A DNA stretch of 64,000 nt from Siphonodentalium dalli (lineage: Eukaryota; Mollusca; Scaphopoda; Gadilida; Siphonodentaliidae). Below the pieces are notes generated by a model. The model ran no database searches and was not told the DNA's origin. It was given only the letters and a program-made list of their open reading frames with translations. The stretch covers positions 71,821,319-71,885,318 of the forward strand of contig CP136069.1 of assembly GCA_032622095.1 (NCBI GenBank). The letters are read 5' to 3'. Shown one piece after another: positions 1 to 11,645 of the stretch (position 1 is the stretch's first letter; each line of letters opens with the position of its first letter). The position numbers and the translations under genes are program-made.

Positions 1-1542
1 TAGTTCTCTACGAAGTCACGTTCCCATGAACCGGCACGTAAGCACATGAACCACATACAAGCAGCGGTAGGCACACAGGAATAGAAGGGCGCGGATCGTC
101 ACTATGGAGAGGTAAAAACGGTTCAGAACATCAATCAATGTGAAACATGTATTTTTCACTACCTTCAATGTGCGTTCAACAGCACATTGCTATTCCTCAC
201 AATAAAGTATCAACATTGGTGCACAAACAACATACAAAGCCAACCTGATCATCACACTTTCAGACCAGGCAATCGGAACGAAAATGAACACCATACTAAT
301 ATATAATGAACTGTCGAATCAGCAAACAATGGCCCTCTCGCAAAGAAAAAACTGCATGAGAAAAATTTCAGATAACACCCCCGATTGATCTAGACAAAAA
401 AGTTAATTTGAAGATAGATTCTTACTCCAGCTTAAATAGTAGATGCGGTTACCAAGGTGTACATGCATATCCAATGCTGATGCATATGCCAGCTATAATC
501 GTATATACATGAGCGTCTACATTGGAAGCACTTTTGGCGAAACAAAACCAACGCATGTGCTCTTGGAACAATCATAGCTGCCACAAGTTGTCCATGTTCA
601 AATTGCCATTGATCCAAACAGGGACGCCCGTAGCACAGTAGATTGAGTGAGTAAACACTTCTGGATCATTTGGCCACCTGTCCTTATTAGCAACGTGCAT
701 GAATTGCGCTATGGTAACCACATAGCTGTTCACGCTATTGTTGGAGGTTGTGTGGCTGGAAGCTACTAATATGGTGTTCAACGATGAACACATTGATGGT
801 ATCCAAATATTAGCGTAGCAGCTGAAATGAGTGTGTCAAAAGACAAACTTTAATGAATGGGGTGATCAATTGAGTTCATATTAAACCTGGCAATTATATA
901 TATTGCTAATTTCCAATACGCAGGTAGGACAGCTCCGTTCATCTGGTAGATTACAAAACTTTGGTGAGTATACGTGAACTAATTTCCTACCAATGTTGAC
1001 GCAATACATTATTATGGTCTGCACGATGTGTAAAGTCCATCTCTCGGGTAGCATTGTATTTACAGTGATGTTGGTACTCATTTAAATGCATCATATACTG
1101 TAAAGCAACATGACCAAAGTAGTGTACTTGGAACAAATACGGCTTCCAGAAGTGTCGGAAATCAATTTGTTATTCTGGTGAATAGAGTGTATAGTTTAAC
1201 TCTTAGTTGTCCTAAGTTCCAAAATGACATATTTTTCGGAACATAGGACAACCTGGCCCTGAAATAGTGTTAAGGTCTGAACTGTCATTTGCGTGTTCAA
1301 CAACAAATATTTAGTTCTATTTTGCTCTAAGTGCTAAATTTCACACCCTAGGTCTACATTTCTCAAAACTTAAGATATATAACAGACTTATGCGTATATG
1401 TCTTGATAAAATTGAATAGCTAAGACATTAATTTTCCACTGTAAACCATACATTTCAGTTGTGACGGCAATTCAAACTTTGAAAATCGATTTACTCAAAA
1501 TCATAAAAAATTCACTTAGAACAGATTGGAACTCAGGTCGCG
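1..1542. other. Left flank, no supported gene
   Basis: I see no recognisable gene here. Two short minus-strand reading frames (572-793 and 881-1081) have protein-like composition. They do not join through a phase-consistent intron and match no family I know. No inverted-repeat element with clear ends is visible. Confidence 0.5.
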
Positions 1543-2135
1543 AACTGTTGGTCGCCATTGTTTTGTTTACACAAGAAAAGCTTATATGTATCGTTAAAAT
1601 AGTTCCGACTCTTAATTAAGTGTGTAAATCAGCCACGTGGGTGGGATTAGACAAGTCACGTGTAGTGCGAGATGGAAAAATCTCGAATAGCAGAGATTCA
1701 AAGTTGTCACAGATAAATTTTAACTCCAAAGGCCGTAACTCTGATGCGGACACCGTAACCAGGTATTGGGAGGTCAGACAAGGTCACAATTCGCGGTAGC
1801 TTCAGAAGATCGGAAATAATTTTTGGAATAAAATAATCGCCAGAAACAAAATTGGCAGTATCTTGTTATAGTTGGTATGCGGATACACCGGTAAACTTAT
1901 TCCAGATTCAGTAATCATGTTTTATATTCATGGAAATAAACAAGTTATAATACTATACCAATCATACGTGCAATATGATGTTTGTTTACTTTGTGTGATG
2001 ACATGCACGTGCTGGGGAAATGCTGTCACCATGCATGAAATTCGAAGTGTGGAAAATAAATAAATTTAAAAAATCGAAATCTAATAACTCTGTGCGTTAA
2101 AATGTGGATTCCTCGACTCAAATCAAATACTTTAA

Positions 2136-2355
2136 AGGGGGAAAGTCCAGCCATTTATTGGAGCATCTCCTATTATACTCAATAGACTATTTGCAACAAA
2201 TGAATGAATTGAGCTAGGGATGAGTGCAAAATGCACACATATGCTCTATGAATGATGTAAACAACATAGTTATTATAATGAAACGAGATTATGACTCTGT
2301 TGAATATATAATAGGAGATGGTCCCATAAATGGCTGGATTTAGTGTATAGTCCCC
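2136..2355. mobile_element. Fold-back element with TTAA/AGGGGG end
   Basis: The left arm begins TTAAAGGGGGAAAGTCCAGC. The right arm is its approximate reverse complement and ends near GTGTATAGTCCCC. The arms share the pattern of a CCATTTAT segment and a GAGATGGTCCC segment. There is no coding capacity. A related element with intact ends is at 9,901-10,177. Confidence 0.7.
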
Positions 2356-5300
2356 ATCAAGCACCAGTTTCCACAAATAACTGTACGATCAACGAAATCC
2401 GCAAGATATGTTTTTATTTTAGATAATCGCAACTCAAGAAAAGGCCAATTCAATTCAATTATATTTATGAAGTTCATCATCGTGTTGATATAATAACAAT
2501 ACTGACCCGGGGAGTCTGACTGAAAACAAACAGTATAATTATCTGCTAAACTATTTTATTAGCAAGAATAATTTGTATATAAAACGAAAAATAGAGCAGT
2601 GTAGTACAAACCAATAAAGATGCGATGAAAGACGTACAGGTAATGGCTAAAACAAAACGAATTTCGATGAAAACAAGGGGCATGCAATGATTTTATGAGT
2701 TTATAAGAAAATGAATGACGTTGGCATCAAACCAACCACAACCGTGTTACTTCTGATCACGTGCGTGTGTAACGACTATACCCGGTGTATTCAAATCCGA
2801 TCGTTAACATCTGTGTGTTTTCGAAACCGTGTTCTTTGTGCATGTGTTCGCGACCACCAAGACGATTCGAACACCAAGAACAGACAAAACAAGTAAAACC
2901 AATGTCAGAAATGGTAACGCGCCCAAGATCATATATTATATGCCTATGATTGTAATTATAGAATATAAAATATATTGCTTTCGAGCGAATGACCAACTCA
3001 TAATTCCGTTAAAACAACTAATCCTTCAAATTATTACACCAACTATATATACGGCTTATCACTGAAGGTTTCTCATGCATCTCACCAGATTCCCAACTAT
3101 ACATCTTTTACCGGTCTCGGCTTCCGGGTCAGTTCGACTTTTAATCCGTCTCAAAAATTCCCATTTCTATAAATAAAACCCCCAGCGCCCAGACGAAACA
3201 GGAATCTCTACATTTGTATACACGCGGAGCGCGAAATTAAGAACGTGTTCCCTGTTCATATACTAAATGGATTTTCCCGTTCACTCGTAAGAGTATACAT
3301 TAGGAAGTTCTATTGTTCATCGCCATTGAGGTGTTTGTTGAACTTATTATCTGAACATTTCCTAAGGCAACAACCCGGCAATGGATATTTAGTAAAGAAA
3401 GGGTAAATGATTATCATTCCCCGGCTGTCGGGAGTGAAAACCCATGCAAATCCGCGAACATGACGTCACGATGGTAACCACCGTGCAACCCGCTGATCCG
3501 AATACACCCCCCCCCCCCCCACGAATCCGTCTTCCCTTCGACAGGAGATTTCTTGAATTTCTCGAGTTTCAATATTCATCCGAGTCGACTTCATTTTTGT
3601 AACTGTCTTTCTCCTGGTATGTTATGTTAACTCGTAGATAGATTAGCCGTTGACACATGAGCAGATGTACACGTTGTTTATGTGGCCTACATGTAGGCTA
3701 TGTTCGTATAGATGGCAAATTTACCTGGCAAATTTTGAAGCAATTATTCAGAGGTGGCTATCTATAACGCACACATGTGCTTGAACAACAAATATACCCA
3801 TAACAAGTATGATTGTGTATGCGCTTGTTTGAGTCAAGAATAAATTATTCTTGCCAGATATTTGAAGATTATTTTCTGGCAAATATCATGCAGTTGTAAA
3901 ATAAATCTATAGAACTTCAGGGATCTCAATATTTATGCATTAAAAGATGGTACACGTTCATCTTTCTTTTTTATCTTAAAGATGGTCTATCTCTTCCAAC
4001 CATAATTACAACAACAACAACATATTTTTTTTATAAATCCCGATTTCAAGACTACAAATAGCTACTTTGTAAACAAAATACATATAAACTAAAGAATTGG
4101 TATATTATTTGTCTATAAAGTTATAATAAAGTGCTTTATTTCAAACATAAGATTGTGGTAAATCCATCGGTGAAATACAATCTGCCGAAACATGATAAGA
4201 GTTATCCTTCTTGGTATGCTTTTGGTATGCTGCACGTTTTCGCGCGGAATTCTATTCTAAAAATAGCCCATAAAAATGTCCCTCGGATGTGATAAGAAAT
4301 TCTAAATAAAATTGATTTTAATTGATAGAAACTTTTCCGGACAGGTGTCCTAGATTCATATCTATTATTTTATACCCCGGAATCTATATCAAACTTTCTG
4401 GGAATAGACAGACCATCATCAAAATAAGTTTGTAGTTATATCATAGCACATAATAGCCATCTGAGACAAATTGCCTGAAAATTAGCCCGGCGAAAATGTC
4501 GCTGTATGAACGTAGCCTTAGTCACACGACATAAATGATTAACACCAATAAAAAATGAACAACACTGCATAGGAATGACCAATTGGCACCGTCATAATAG
4601 CAAACACTCACTAAAGTGAAATAGAAGGTAACCAAAAAAAATCAACAAGGAATACTACGTGTTCGAGTGCATGCAGGTGTGGTGTGACGTCATACATATA
4701 CGATAATTTCGATGTATATTATAGTCTTTTTGCAAGATATGACACCCCCCCCCCCCCAAAGAGCGAAAAATATTTCGCCATTGTTCAAACATTGCATTCT
4801 CGACGACTCTAAGGAGCTGGGAAGAGAACGTTTCGGTACTGATACAAACCGAACCGATTAATCACTTAACGTGGTGCATTTTTCTATCGAAGTTATATCC
4901 GCGATTAGGTAGCAGTACACGATTTCACAATAAGAAACTGGGGGGGGGGATACTTAACGGTCAGTGTAGGCTGTGTTAAATGTTATATTACTAGTGTGAT
5001 GGTTTAATTATTTATTGTTTTTTACAAAACTGAAAGTTGCCAAAAAAAGTTAAATATTTTCGTATTCAGTTCAGGCCAACTTAATGTGTTTGATTGTAGG
5101 ACAATATCCCGATTTATCTCCCCTGAATTGTGTCGTCTGCGCTTGCAAGACAATATTTTTAAATTGCTACGATAACTTTGTTTTTATTTCAAATATATCT
5201 CGGCTCCAGCATAGTTCTATCGGTTAGAAAGAATCTTATTTACTGACATTCGCTCTGCCATGGTCTACTTTTGGCTTGAAAATTTAATCTAAAAAAAATT

Positions 5301-5718
5301 GTAAAATTGGGCATTTTGTGTGCGCAAACCAAGGACAAATTTTTAAGAATAAGCCAAAGTACTGACATTTGATTACATCTAACATGTATGTCGAAAATAA
5401 GAAATAAATGCTTGAGAGGGTCTATGCCAAAGATAATGGTTCAGCATAGATTTGAAGTACAGTACCCCCTCCCAGGTTGGCCAAAATTGCTGGAAATTGT
5501 GTATTGCTACCTATATACATGTACATTTAAACTGACAATACTTGGTTTATTGTGCATTAAAACGCGATTGAACAATTGTATACTCACTTGTACATATGAT
5601 AGAAATGTGACGTCGCGCAATACATAACATTCATAAGTTTTTCTCACACGTGCTGTGGAGAACGCAATTCAATCTCTGCTGTCATCAACGAATATATATT
5701 CAACAATGTATTATTTAA

Positions 5719-5973
5719 CCCTTTCATGACGGGAGCGGCGCTGGTGCAGCATTAAAGACCCTGTACCAGTGCACTCCCTTATATATGCGAGTCTCCCATA
5801 GGAAGCCTCGCATATATAAGAGAATGCACTGACTAACAATGTCAAGGTATATATTGTTAGACCAATGCATTCTCTTATATATGTGAGGCGCCCTATCGGC
5901 GGCTCGCATATATAAGAGAATGCATTGACACATGGTCTTCGCAAACTTTCAGGAAGCTCCAGTCATGAAATGA
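5719..5973. mobile_element. TTAA element (CATGAC termini) with two hairpins
   Basis: Flanked by TTAA at 5715-5718 and 5974-5977. The left end reads CCCTTTCATGAC and the right end is the imperfect complement GTCATGAAATGA. TTAA target sites with CCC-type ends are characteristic of piggyBac-like elements. Inside are two copies of a palindrome whose arms read GCATTCTCTTATATATG and its complement, separated by a spacer. No transposase is encoded, so it is non-autonomous. Confidence 0.85.
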
Positions 5974-6159
5974 TTAATAATCAAATTAAGATTGAAATTA
6001 AATAAAAAATATGCGAAAACCTCAAAAGAGTTCTTGTCACATGATTACGATGGATCTTGTTATGAAGGCCACATGTTGATAGTGGATGTGTAACGTAACT
6101 CAGGGACGTGGCAACAGATGTGTTTGATGGTGTCTCACCCCGCCCACCCCAAACTTTGA

Positions 6160-6545
6160 CAAAAATTATCAACAGTTGGAAATTTCATGCCTGGCAGAAA
6201 TTTAGGTGGAAATTTCAGAGCAAAAGTAGCTGAATGTTATAATTTTACATTCCAACCAGTATTTTAAGTAAAATTTGTTGTTTGCGACCAAAAGTCGAAT
6301 ATTTTTCAAATTTTCAATAAAAGTTTTGGTCTGAAAAGGCAACTAATTGGATATATAGGGTGTGTTAGTTTGAAAATGTCAAACAGTTGGAACTTGGAAA
6401 GTTTGAGGTACTGGTTGCAAAAGTCCAACCAGAGGGCGGGAAGCAAATGATTTCTCCGACTTAAATACATTTTTGTCCAGTTCAAGTGGAGTGGGTGCAT
6501 TTTGGAATTCCAAGGTGGACCCCCTCCCCCACGGAGACCTCTAGC
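6160..6545. repeat. Dispersed repeat rich in TTCCAACTGTT
   Basis: About 350 bp with repeated GTTGGAAATTTC motifs and a pyrimidine-rich run near one end. Related copies lie at 15,430-15,815, 20,290-20,660, 42,985-43,550, 51,340-51,910 and 59,060-59,415. I see no terminal repeats or coding sequence and the class is unknown. Confidence 0.7.
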
Positions 6546-6723
6546 AACGTTCCTGTTGTGTTACTACACGTGTAAGACATTGGTGAGAGGGCGCTAGTGA
6601 GGCGGAATGGAATAAATAAGCATTTGCAGTTGGTTATAAGGGCACCCATTATCTCAGAATTACAAAGATTGTTGGCACCAATGATGTCAAAATGATATAC
6701 GTTGAAAGTAGTACCATGCAGGA

Positions 6724-6945
6724 GGTCTAATGACGTTGATTTTAGCACCAGGACGTCAAACAAAAAATAACCTTAGTTTTTGGTACCCAGGACGTACAAA
6801 TAACGTTAGTTTTTGGAACCCAGGAAATTGGTGCTACCATGACGTCCACATTACATTGATCTTTGGTACCCATGAAGTCCAAATTACTTGGTTGTTGGTA
6901 CCCAGGATCTCAAAAACGTTGATTAGGGTACCCAATGTATCTAAA
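6724..6945 (+). repeat. Diverged short tandem repeat (GGTACCCAGGACGT)
   Basis: Roughly seven imperfect units of about 30 bp, each with a GGTACCCAGG-like core followed by an ACGT/AACGTT segment. The reading frame across it is a by-product of the repeat. The copy B counterpart is at about 15,998-16,219. Confidence 0.6.
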
Positions 6946-7457
6946 TCTCCCCCGATGCTGCCGATAACAGGGGAAGAGATCGAACATCTTTAATTATTAT
7001 GCATGCGCACTATCTTATCGATTAGTTCCTCTTGATGCTGAAATTCTCGTCAAATTTCGTGAAAAAGAAATCGGGACGTCGTAACTACGATGAGCGTGAA
7101 TGAGTACATATATTATGAAATTGAGACAGCAATACAGTTAAACTGCAAGGTAGAGTTATTTCCCCTTGCTGGCCATGGTCTGGCCGCTGCCACAACGTGC
7201 TCGTGTCTATTTTTGGAAAAAGGAAAATCCATTAATAAAATGGTTGTTGGAGATCATTATCAAAATCCACCGATAAACGCACATACTGTCATATTAATAA
7301 TATTATGATTGTTAACGGTTTTTTATCACTAAATGAATTATCCCATTCAGTTATAGATTGTAAATCGGAATGTTCCATTATTGACTTGCGGGGACGTGCA
7401 GGTAATATAACCAGACGACAGGTAAATAAAAGTAAAGATGGAGTCCTATTTATTGAG

Positions 7458-7571
7458 GGAAATGTTTAGATAATAAGTTCAAGAAACGACTGGTCCTTTG
7501 TTGATCTTATTATCTGAACATTTCCTATGGAACTCGCCAATGATACTTTATATAGAAAGGGTTAATGTACC
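7458..7571. mobile_element. Fold-back and TTAA end (GAAAGGG family)
   Basis: Inverted arms GGGAAATGTTTAGATAATAA and its complement flank a short loop. The sequence then continues to AGAAAGGGTTAA. The same end type recurs at 3,336-3,399, 16,733-16,842, 21,757-21,923, 31,865-32,134 and 39,558-39,605. The counterpart at 16.7 kb lies in duplication copy B. Confidence 0.55.
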
Positions 7572-7727
7572 ACATTACTTCCGGTCCAGGGCTTCTGTAT
7601 TAATTAAATGCAATGGTAAGTCTATCTATCGGTGGATTTTGATATATAATATTTCCAACAACTCCCGACATGTTGTTTCTAATCATGTTTACTTTTCTAA
7701 CTTCTGACAAAATCTATTTGATTCAAC

Positions 7728-7830
7728 GTTACTGAGCATAAGTACCACACCGGTAGCATGTCCTGACACTCCTATACAAGCTTACTGAACATAAGTACCG
7801 CACCGGTAGCATGTCCTACAAGTTGAAGTT
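7728..7830 (+). repeat. Two-copy 54-bp tandem duplication
   Basis: Two adjacent units each contain TTACTGA(G/A)CATAAGTACC and ACACCGGTAGCATGTCCT-like sequence. The counterpart in copy B is at about 17,005-17,100. Confidence 0.75.
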
Positions 7831-8289
7831 GTCAATGGGAGATTACAGCAGATTTCAGAAACAAGTATACATTTGCTTCTGCCCAATCATTGGCTACTAT
7901 ATCAGACATTTCCGACTAATTTGACCTCATTCGGCCAATTTCCAATTGAACATGGACAGTTTATTTCTCACAATAATGCAGAATGAATTGTAATCGACAA
8001 CATAGTCTTTAATTTTTTTTTAAATGAAAGAAATCCTTACATTTTACCTGATGGCAGTAGTCAGAGCAGCGCATAGCGAGGGGAAATAACTCTGCAGTTT
8101 GTAATACAATAGCAGGCGGCAAGGCAATATAGGCTAATCAGCTCGTTTTATGCATGATGAAATGGTAATGGAAATGATCAGTTACATGTCCATCAGACGT
8201 ACGGCTGTGTGGGTCTATAATAATACGCCACAACAGCCTTGATACAAATACAAACAAACTCCAATGACAAGCCAGATCTATCAATAATG

Positions 8290-8535
8290 AATATAAGTCT
8301 TGTCACTGAGTCCTGGTCATATTGCATCCACCCGGACACCATTCCGCGGTTTAAGTGCTGCAGGTCAAAGTTCTGGATGTGCGTTCCATATATGGAGCTT
8401 TGGATATTCATGAATAGATATGAAATTCATAAATATTCAAAAGTCCATTTATGGAATGCACCTCCAAAACTTTGACCTGTAGCTCTAAACCACGGAACGG
8501 GGGCTGGGTGGATCCAATATAGCCGCGGCTCAGTG
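8290..8535. mobile_element. Fold-back element with CACTGAGTCC ends
   Basis: The left arm runs from CACTGAGTCCTGG through a GGTCAAAGTT segment. The right arm is its diverged complement, ending at CCGCGGCTCAGTG. The stem-loop spans about 240 bp with an AT-rich centre. It is non-coding. The counterpart in copy B is at about 17,602-17,847. Confidence 0.7.
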
Positions 8536-8995
8536 ATCCCGCTTTTTAAAGAACAAAGTTTATCTATTTCTCCATGGTCTTTTTCTTATAGTGATGGTGT
8601 TTTACAGACTTTGATATTTTTTTGCACATTTAGCCACTGCGAGTACCCTGGGTGATTTAAGTCCAAACATGGTAAACACGTGTGCAGTGCATGTGACAAA
8701 ATATTGTTCTCACGTGACACACAAACAAAGGCATTGTTGCATGATGGATATATGAAAGACACTGAAAATATCACAGACAAAATAGACTTCCGCGCAATAA
8801 ATTGTCGCGGTGCCAAGTTTGCCACCGTATTTGTTTCCATTAAAATGTGTTGGCATACTGCGACAGAAACCGCGACTGTACATCATGTACACAGCAAAAT
8901 TGGTATCGTTCATCAACCAGATGAATGAATTGACTGTCAATCAACCCATCAACTGTATGTCAGTCAACCTTGATCTTCATCATGCAAGCCTGCAT

Positions 8996-9125
8996 ATAGT
9001 GTGTTATTTGCAGAATGAGGTCCCCAGACGGTGAATTTAGTGATGCTCTCCCGCACAGCGGGTTATCATTACCAAATTCACCATATGGGGACCTCATTCT
9101 GCTTAGGCCTCAACTGCTATGGGTA
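8996..9125. mobile_element. Fold-back element (GCAGAATGAGGTCCCCAG)
   Basis: The arms GCAGAATGAGGTCCCCAG and its complement CTGGGGACCTCATTCTGC-like sequence enclose an inner stem around GGGTGAATTTAGTGA. Relatives lie at 18,305-18,430, 34,165-34,545 and 40,014-40,140. Partial copies lie near 31,000, 31,140 and 31,760. Confidence 0.75.
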
Positions 9126-9345
9126 TAACATAGTACGTGGTCATATATACCGTGTTATTAGTGAATGTCGTAACTCACCCAAGTTGTTTCAATACTCAAT
9201 GGAAACAACTAGTGTGCTTAAAACGAATGGTGTACAGTTAAAATTAGACGCTATACTAAATACCATTTTAAATTGCCAGGCTGGTGTAAACATATAGTAC
9301 GTATTTCTCAGTCTGGACTAAGATAGCGATCTTTATGGTAGACTT

Positions 9346-9418
9346 GATTACCTGTCCTTGGTCTCTAGCTCTATATGGACCAGCCGAGAGAAGCGTTCGA
9401 GACCACGGGCAGGTAATC
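9346..9418. repeat. Short hairpin at the duplication edge
   Basis: The arms GATTACCTG...GGTCTC and GAGACC...CAGGTAATC pair over about 25 bp. Homology between the two 7.9-kb copies stops at the last base of this hairpin. The counterpart is at 18,658-18,730. Confidence 0.8.
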
Positions 9419-9900
9419 GAGTAATCCTTATATTTATATACATTTAGCGAAAAAGCCACTTTTGTAAATGTATTTAATCGAAAAGTGTATCGTGACAAAA
9501 ACAGCCCAAAATACCCAATAGCACCATTGGCAAAAGTTAATAGGAACAATTTCTCTTCATATTGAAACCCGATGATGTATTAAGTCAATCCTGCGCAAGT
9601 CCAAATGCGCCCAAAACATTACGCGTTCGTCTTTCCAACCCCAATGACGTATCGATGGTGTTATGAGCTTGGTGTTATGAGCCGTTGCGCATTCACCGAT
9701 AAATAACTGCAACTAGCCACGTGGGCGCCGACCAATCAGAATGCTGGATTTAGTGATGACAACACTTAGTATGTAAATATATCTGATTATCTGTATGTAT
9801 TTGGTTTTTAAGGAAACTAATTATTTTGCTGAAGTATTATAATGGTGTGTTACCTCCTTCTATGTGGCAAGACAATAAATCAGCCCTTAAAGGGAGACTG

Positions 9901-10177
9901 TGCCTAACTCCAGCTAGTGTATAGTCCTAAGCCAGCTCATACTCTATTCAACAGATAGTTTGCAACAAATGAATGAATTTGAGTCAGTGTCCAGGCTGAG
10001 TGTTAACTACACGAACATGGCCATTACAATGGATATTTGTAAATGGCTTAAGCCTTTCACTCAATTTCGTTATAATTATCAGGTTGTTGGGCTTGGTTCG
10101 TTGTGTAGGTGAGTGTATTTGAATCTAATTATTGACTCACATTAATACTTTTGTTGGATATTTTGTACAGTCTCCCT
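9901..10177. mobile_element. TTAA element with AGGGAGACTGT ends
   Basis: Exact inverted termini AGGGAGACTGT and ACAGTCTCCCT are bounded by TTAA at 9,897-9,900 and 10,178-10,181. The interior contains TTTGCAACAAATGAATGAAT, also seen in the 2.1-kb element, so both belong to one family. It lies in the spacer between the two large copies. It is non-autonomous. Confidence 0.8.
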
Positions 10178-10184
10178 TTAAAGG

Positions 10185-10560
10185 TGTGAGAAAAACACAT
10201 TTTTCACCAGTTTCTCACTGTTAAGAAAACTTTTTCTGTTTTGAGGAAAAATATGTTTTAAGTGTTTCTAAATTTCTTTCCACTCACTTGAAATAAGAAA
10301 TTAACTTCTTCTGAATGTTGGAAATTGCAAGAAACACATTTTCTTATATTTCTAGAAATTTGAGAATATTATTTTTACATTTACCTGGAAAGTAAGAAAG
10401 TGCAATTCTTAAAGTATTAGAAATAATTTCTAGTTGTAAGAAATATGTGTTTCTAGATATAAGAACAAGAAAATTAGTATACTCCCAAGATAATATTTCT
10501 TGTTTTTTACGGTGTTTTTCCTTCAAAATAAGTTAATCTTTTTGGCAGTGTGCTGAGTTC
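10185..10560. other. AT-rich spacer with repeated TTTCTTA/TAAGAAA motifs
   Basis: Many TTTCTT, AAGAAA and TTCTAGAAA motifs end in CTTTTTGGCAGTGTG. A CACTG-type end preceded by such motifs is seen in hAT-like non-autonomous elements of other animals. I cannot place the opposite end, so this stays tentative. Confidence 0.3.
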
Positions 10561-11443
10561 GACGATTTATTGCAATGATGACACAAGTTATCGAATGTTG
10601 TACTATTTCGTTCGTCATTTATGAAGCGGCTATTGTTTACGTGTTGCCCGTTTCGCTTTGGATAATTGGCCTTCCGTTTGATCGAATGTATTCACACATT
10701 TATCACTTATTGTGAATTTTATGCAACTCTGCGTTTGCAAGAGCTATTATGTTGATGGCTCAACGTGTTTAGCCAGTTTAGATATATCTTCATTTTAATT
10801 AGCGTCCGAAAAATCGTCCGTAATTATTGACTTGAAACGTGAAGCTTAACTGTTGGTCGCCATTGTTTTGTTTACACAAGACTAGCTTATATGTATCGTT
10901 AAAATAGTTCCGGCTCTTAATTAAGTGTGTAAATCAGCCGCGTGGGTGGGATTAGACAACAGTCAGTGTTGTGCGAGATGGAAAAATGTCGAATAGCAGA
11001 GATCCAAAGTTGTCACAGATAAATTTTATCCAAGGGCCGTAACTCTTATGCGGACACCGTAATCAGGTGTTGGGAGGTCAGACAAGCGCACAATTCGCAG
11101 TAGCTTCAGAAGATCGGAAATAATTTTTGGAATAAACTAATCGCCAGAAACAAAATTGGCGGTATCTTGTTATATATAGTTGGTATGCGGATACACAGGT
11201 AAACTTATTCCAGATTCAGTAATCATGTTTTATATTCATGGAAATAAACAAGTTATAATACTATACCAATCATACGTGCAATATGATGTTTGTTTACTTT
11301 GTGTGATGACATGCACGTGCCGGGGAAATGCTGTCACCATGCATGAAATTCGAAGTGTGGAAAATAAATAAATTTAAAAAATCTAAATCTAACAACTCTG
11401 TGCTTTAAAATGTGGATTCCTCGACTCAAATCAAATACTTTAA

Positions 11444-11645
11444 AGGGGGAAAGTCCAGCCATTTATTGGCGCATCTCCTATTATACTCAATAGACTATTT
11501 GCAACAAATGAATGAATTGAGCTAGGGATGAGTGCAAAATGCACCCATATGCTCTATGAATGATGTAAACAACATAGTTATTATAATGAAACGAGATTAT
11601 GACTCTGTTGAATATATAATAGGAGATTTAGTGTATAGTCCCCAT
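11444..11645. mobile_element. Fold-back element, copy B, internally deleted
   Basis: Same element as 2,136-2,355 within duplication copy B. About 20 bp of the right arm are missing between two GGA(G/T) motifs, so the hairpin arms no longer match over their full length. Confidence 0.65.

Larger units (their letters stand above)
1543..9418 (+). repeat. 7.9-kb duplicated segment, copy A
   Basis: This segment is nearly identical, in the same orientation, to 10,848-18,730. Homology starts at the shared AACTGTTGGTCGCC and stops at the end of a short hairpin finishing in CAGGTAATC. The copies differ by scattered substitutions and small indels. Neither contains a long open reading frame, transposase or reverse transcriptase that I can recognise. 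Both carry the same nested short elements at the same relative places, so those insertions came before the duplication. It may be a segmental duplication or a large non-autonomous element. Confidence 0.95.

Noticed and set aside
572-1081. Two neighbouring minus-strand reading frames (73 and 66 codons) with protein-like composition
   Set aside because: The only plausible short intron between them does not keep the frame. The first frame is preceded by a stop, and neither resembles a known family.
1543-9418. Duplicated segment considered as a Helitron
   Set aside because: There is a hairpin near one edge, but the ends do not show the 5'-TC and CTRR-3' signature in either orientation, and no Rep/helicase sequence is visible.
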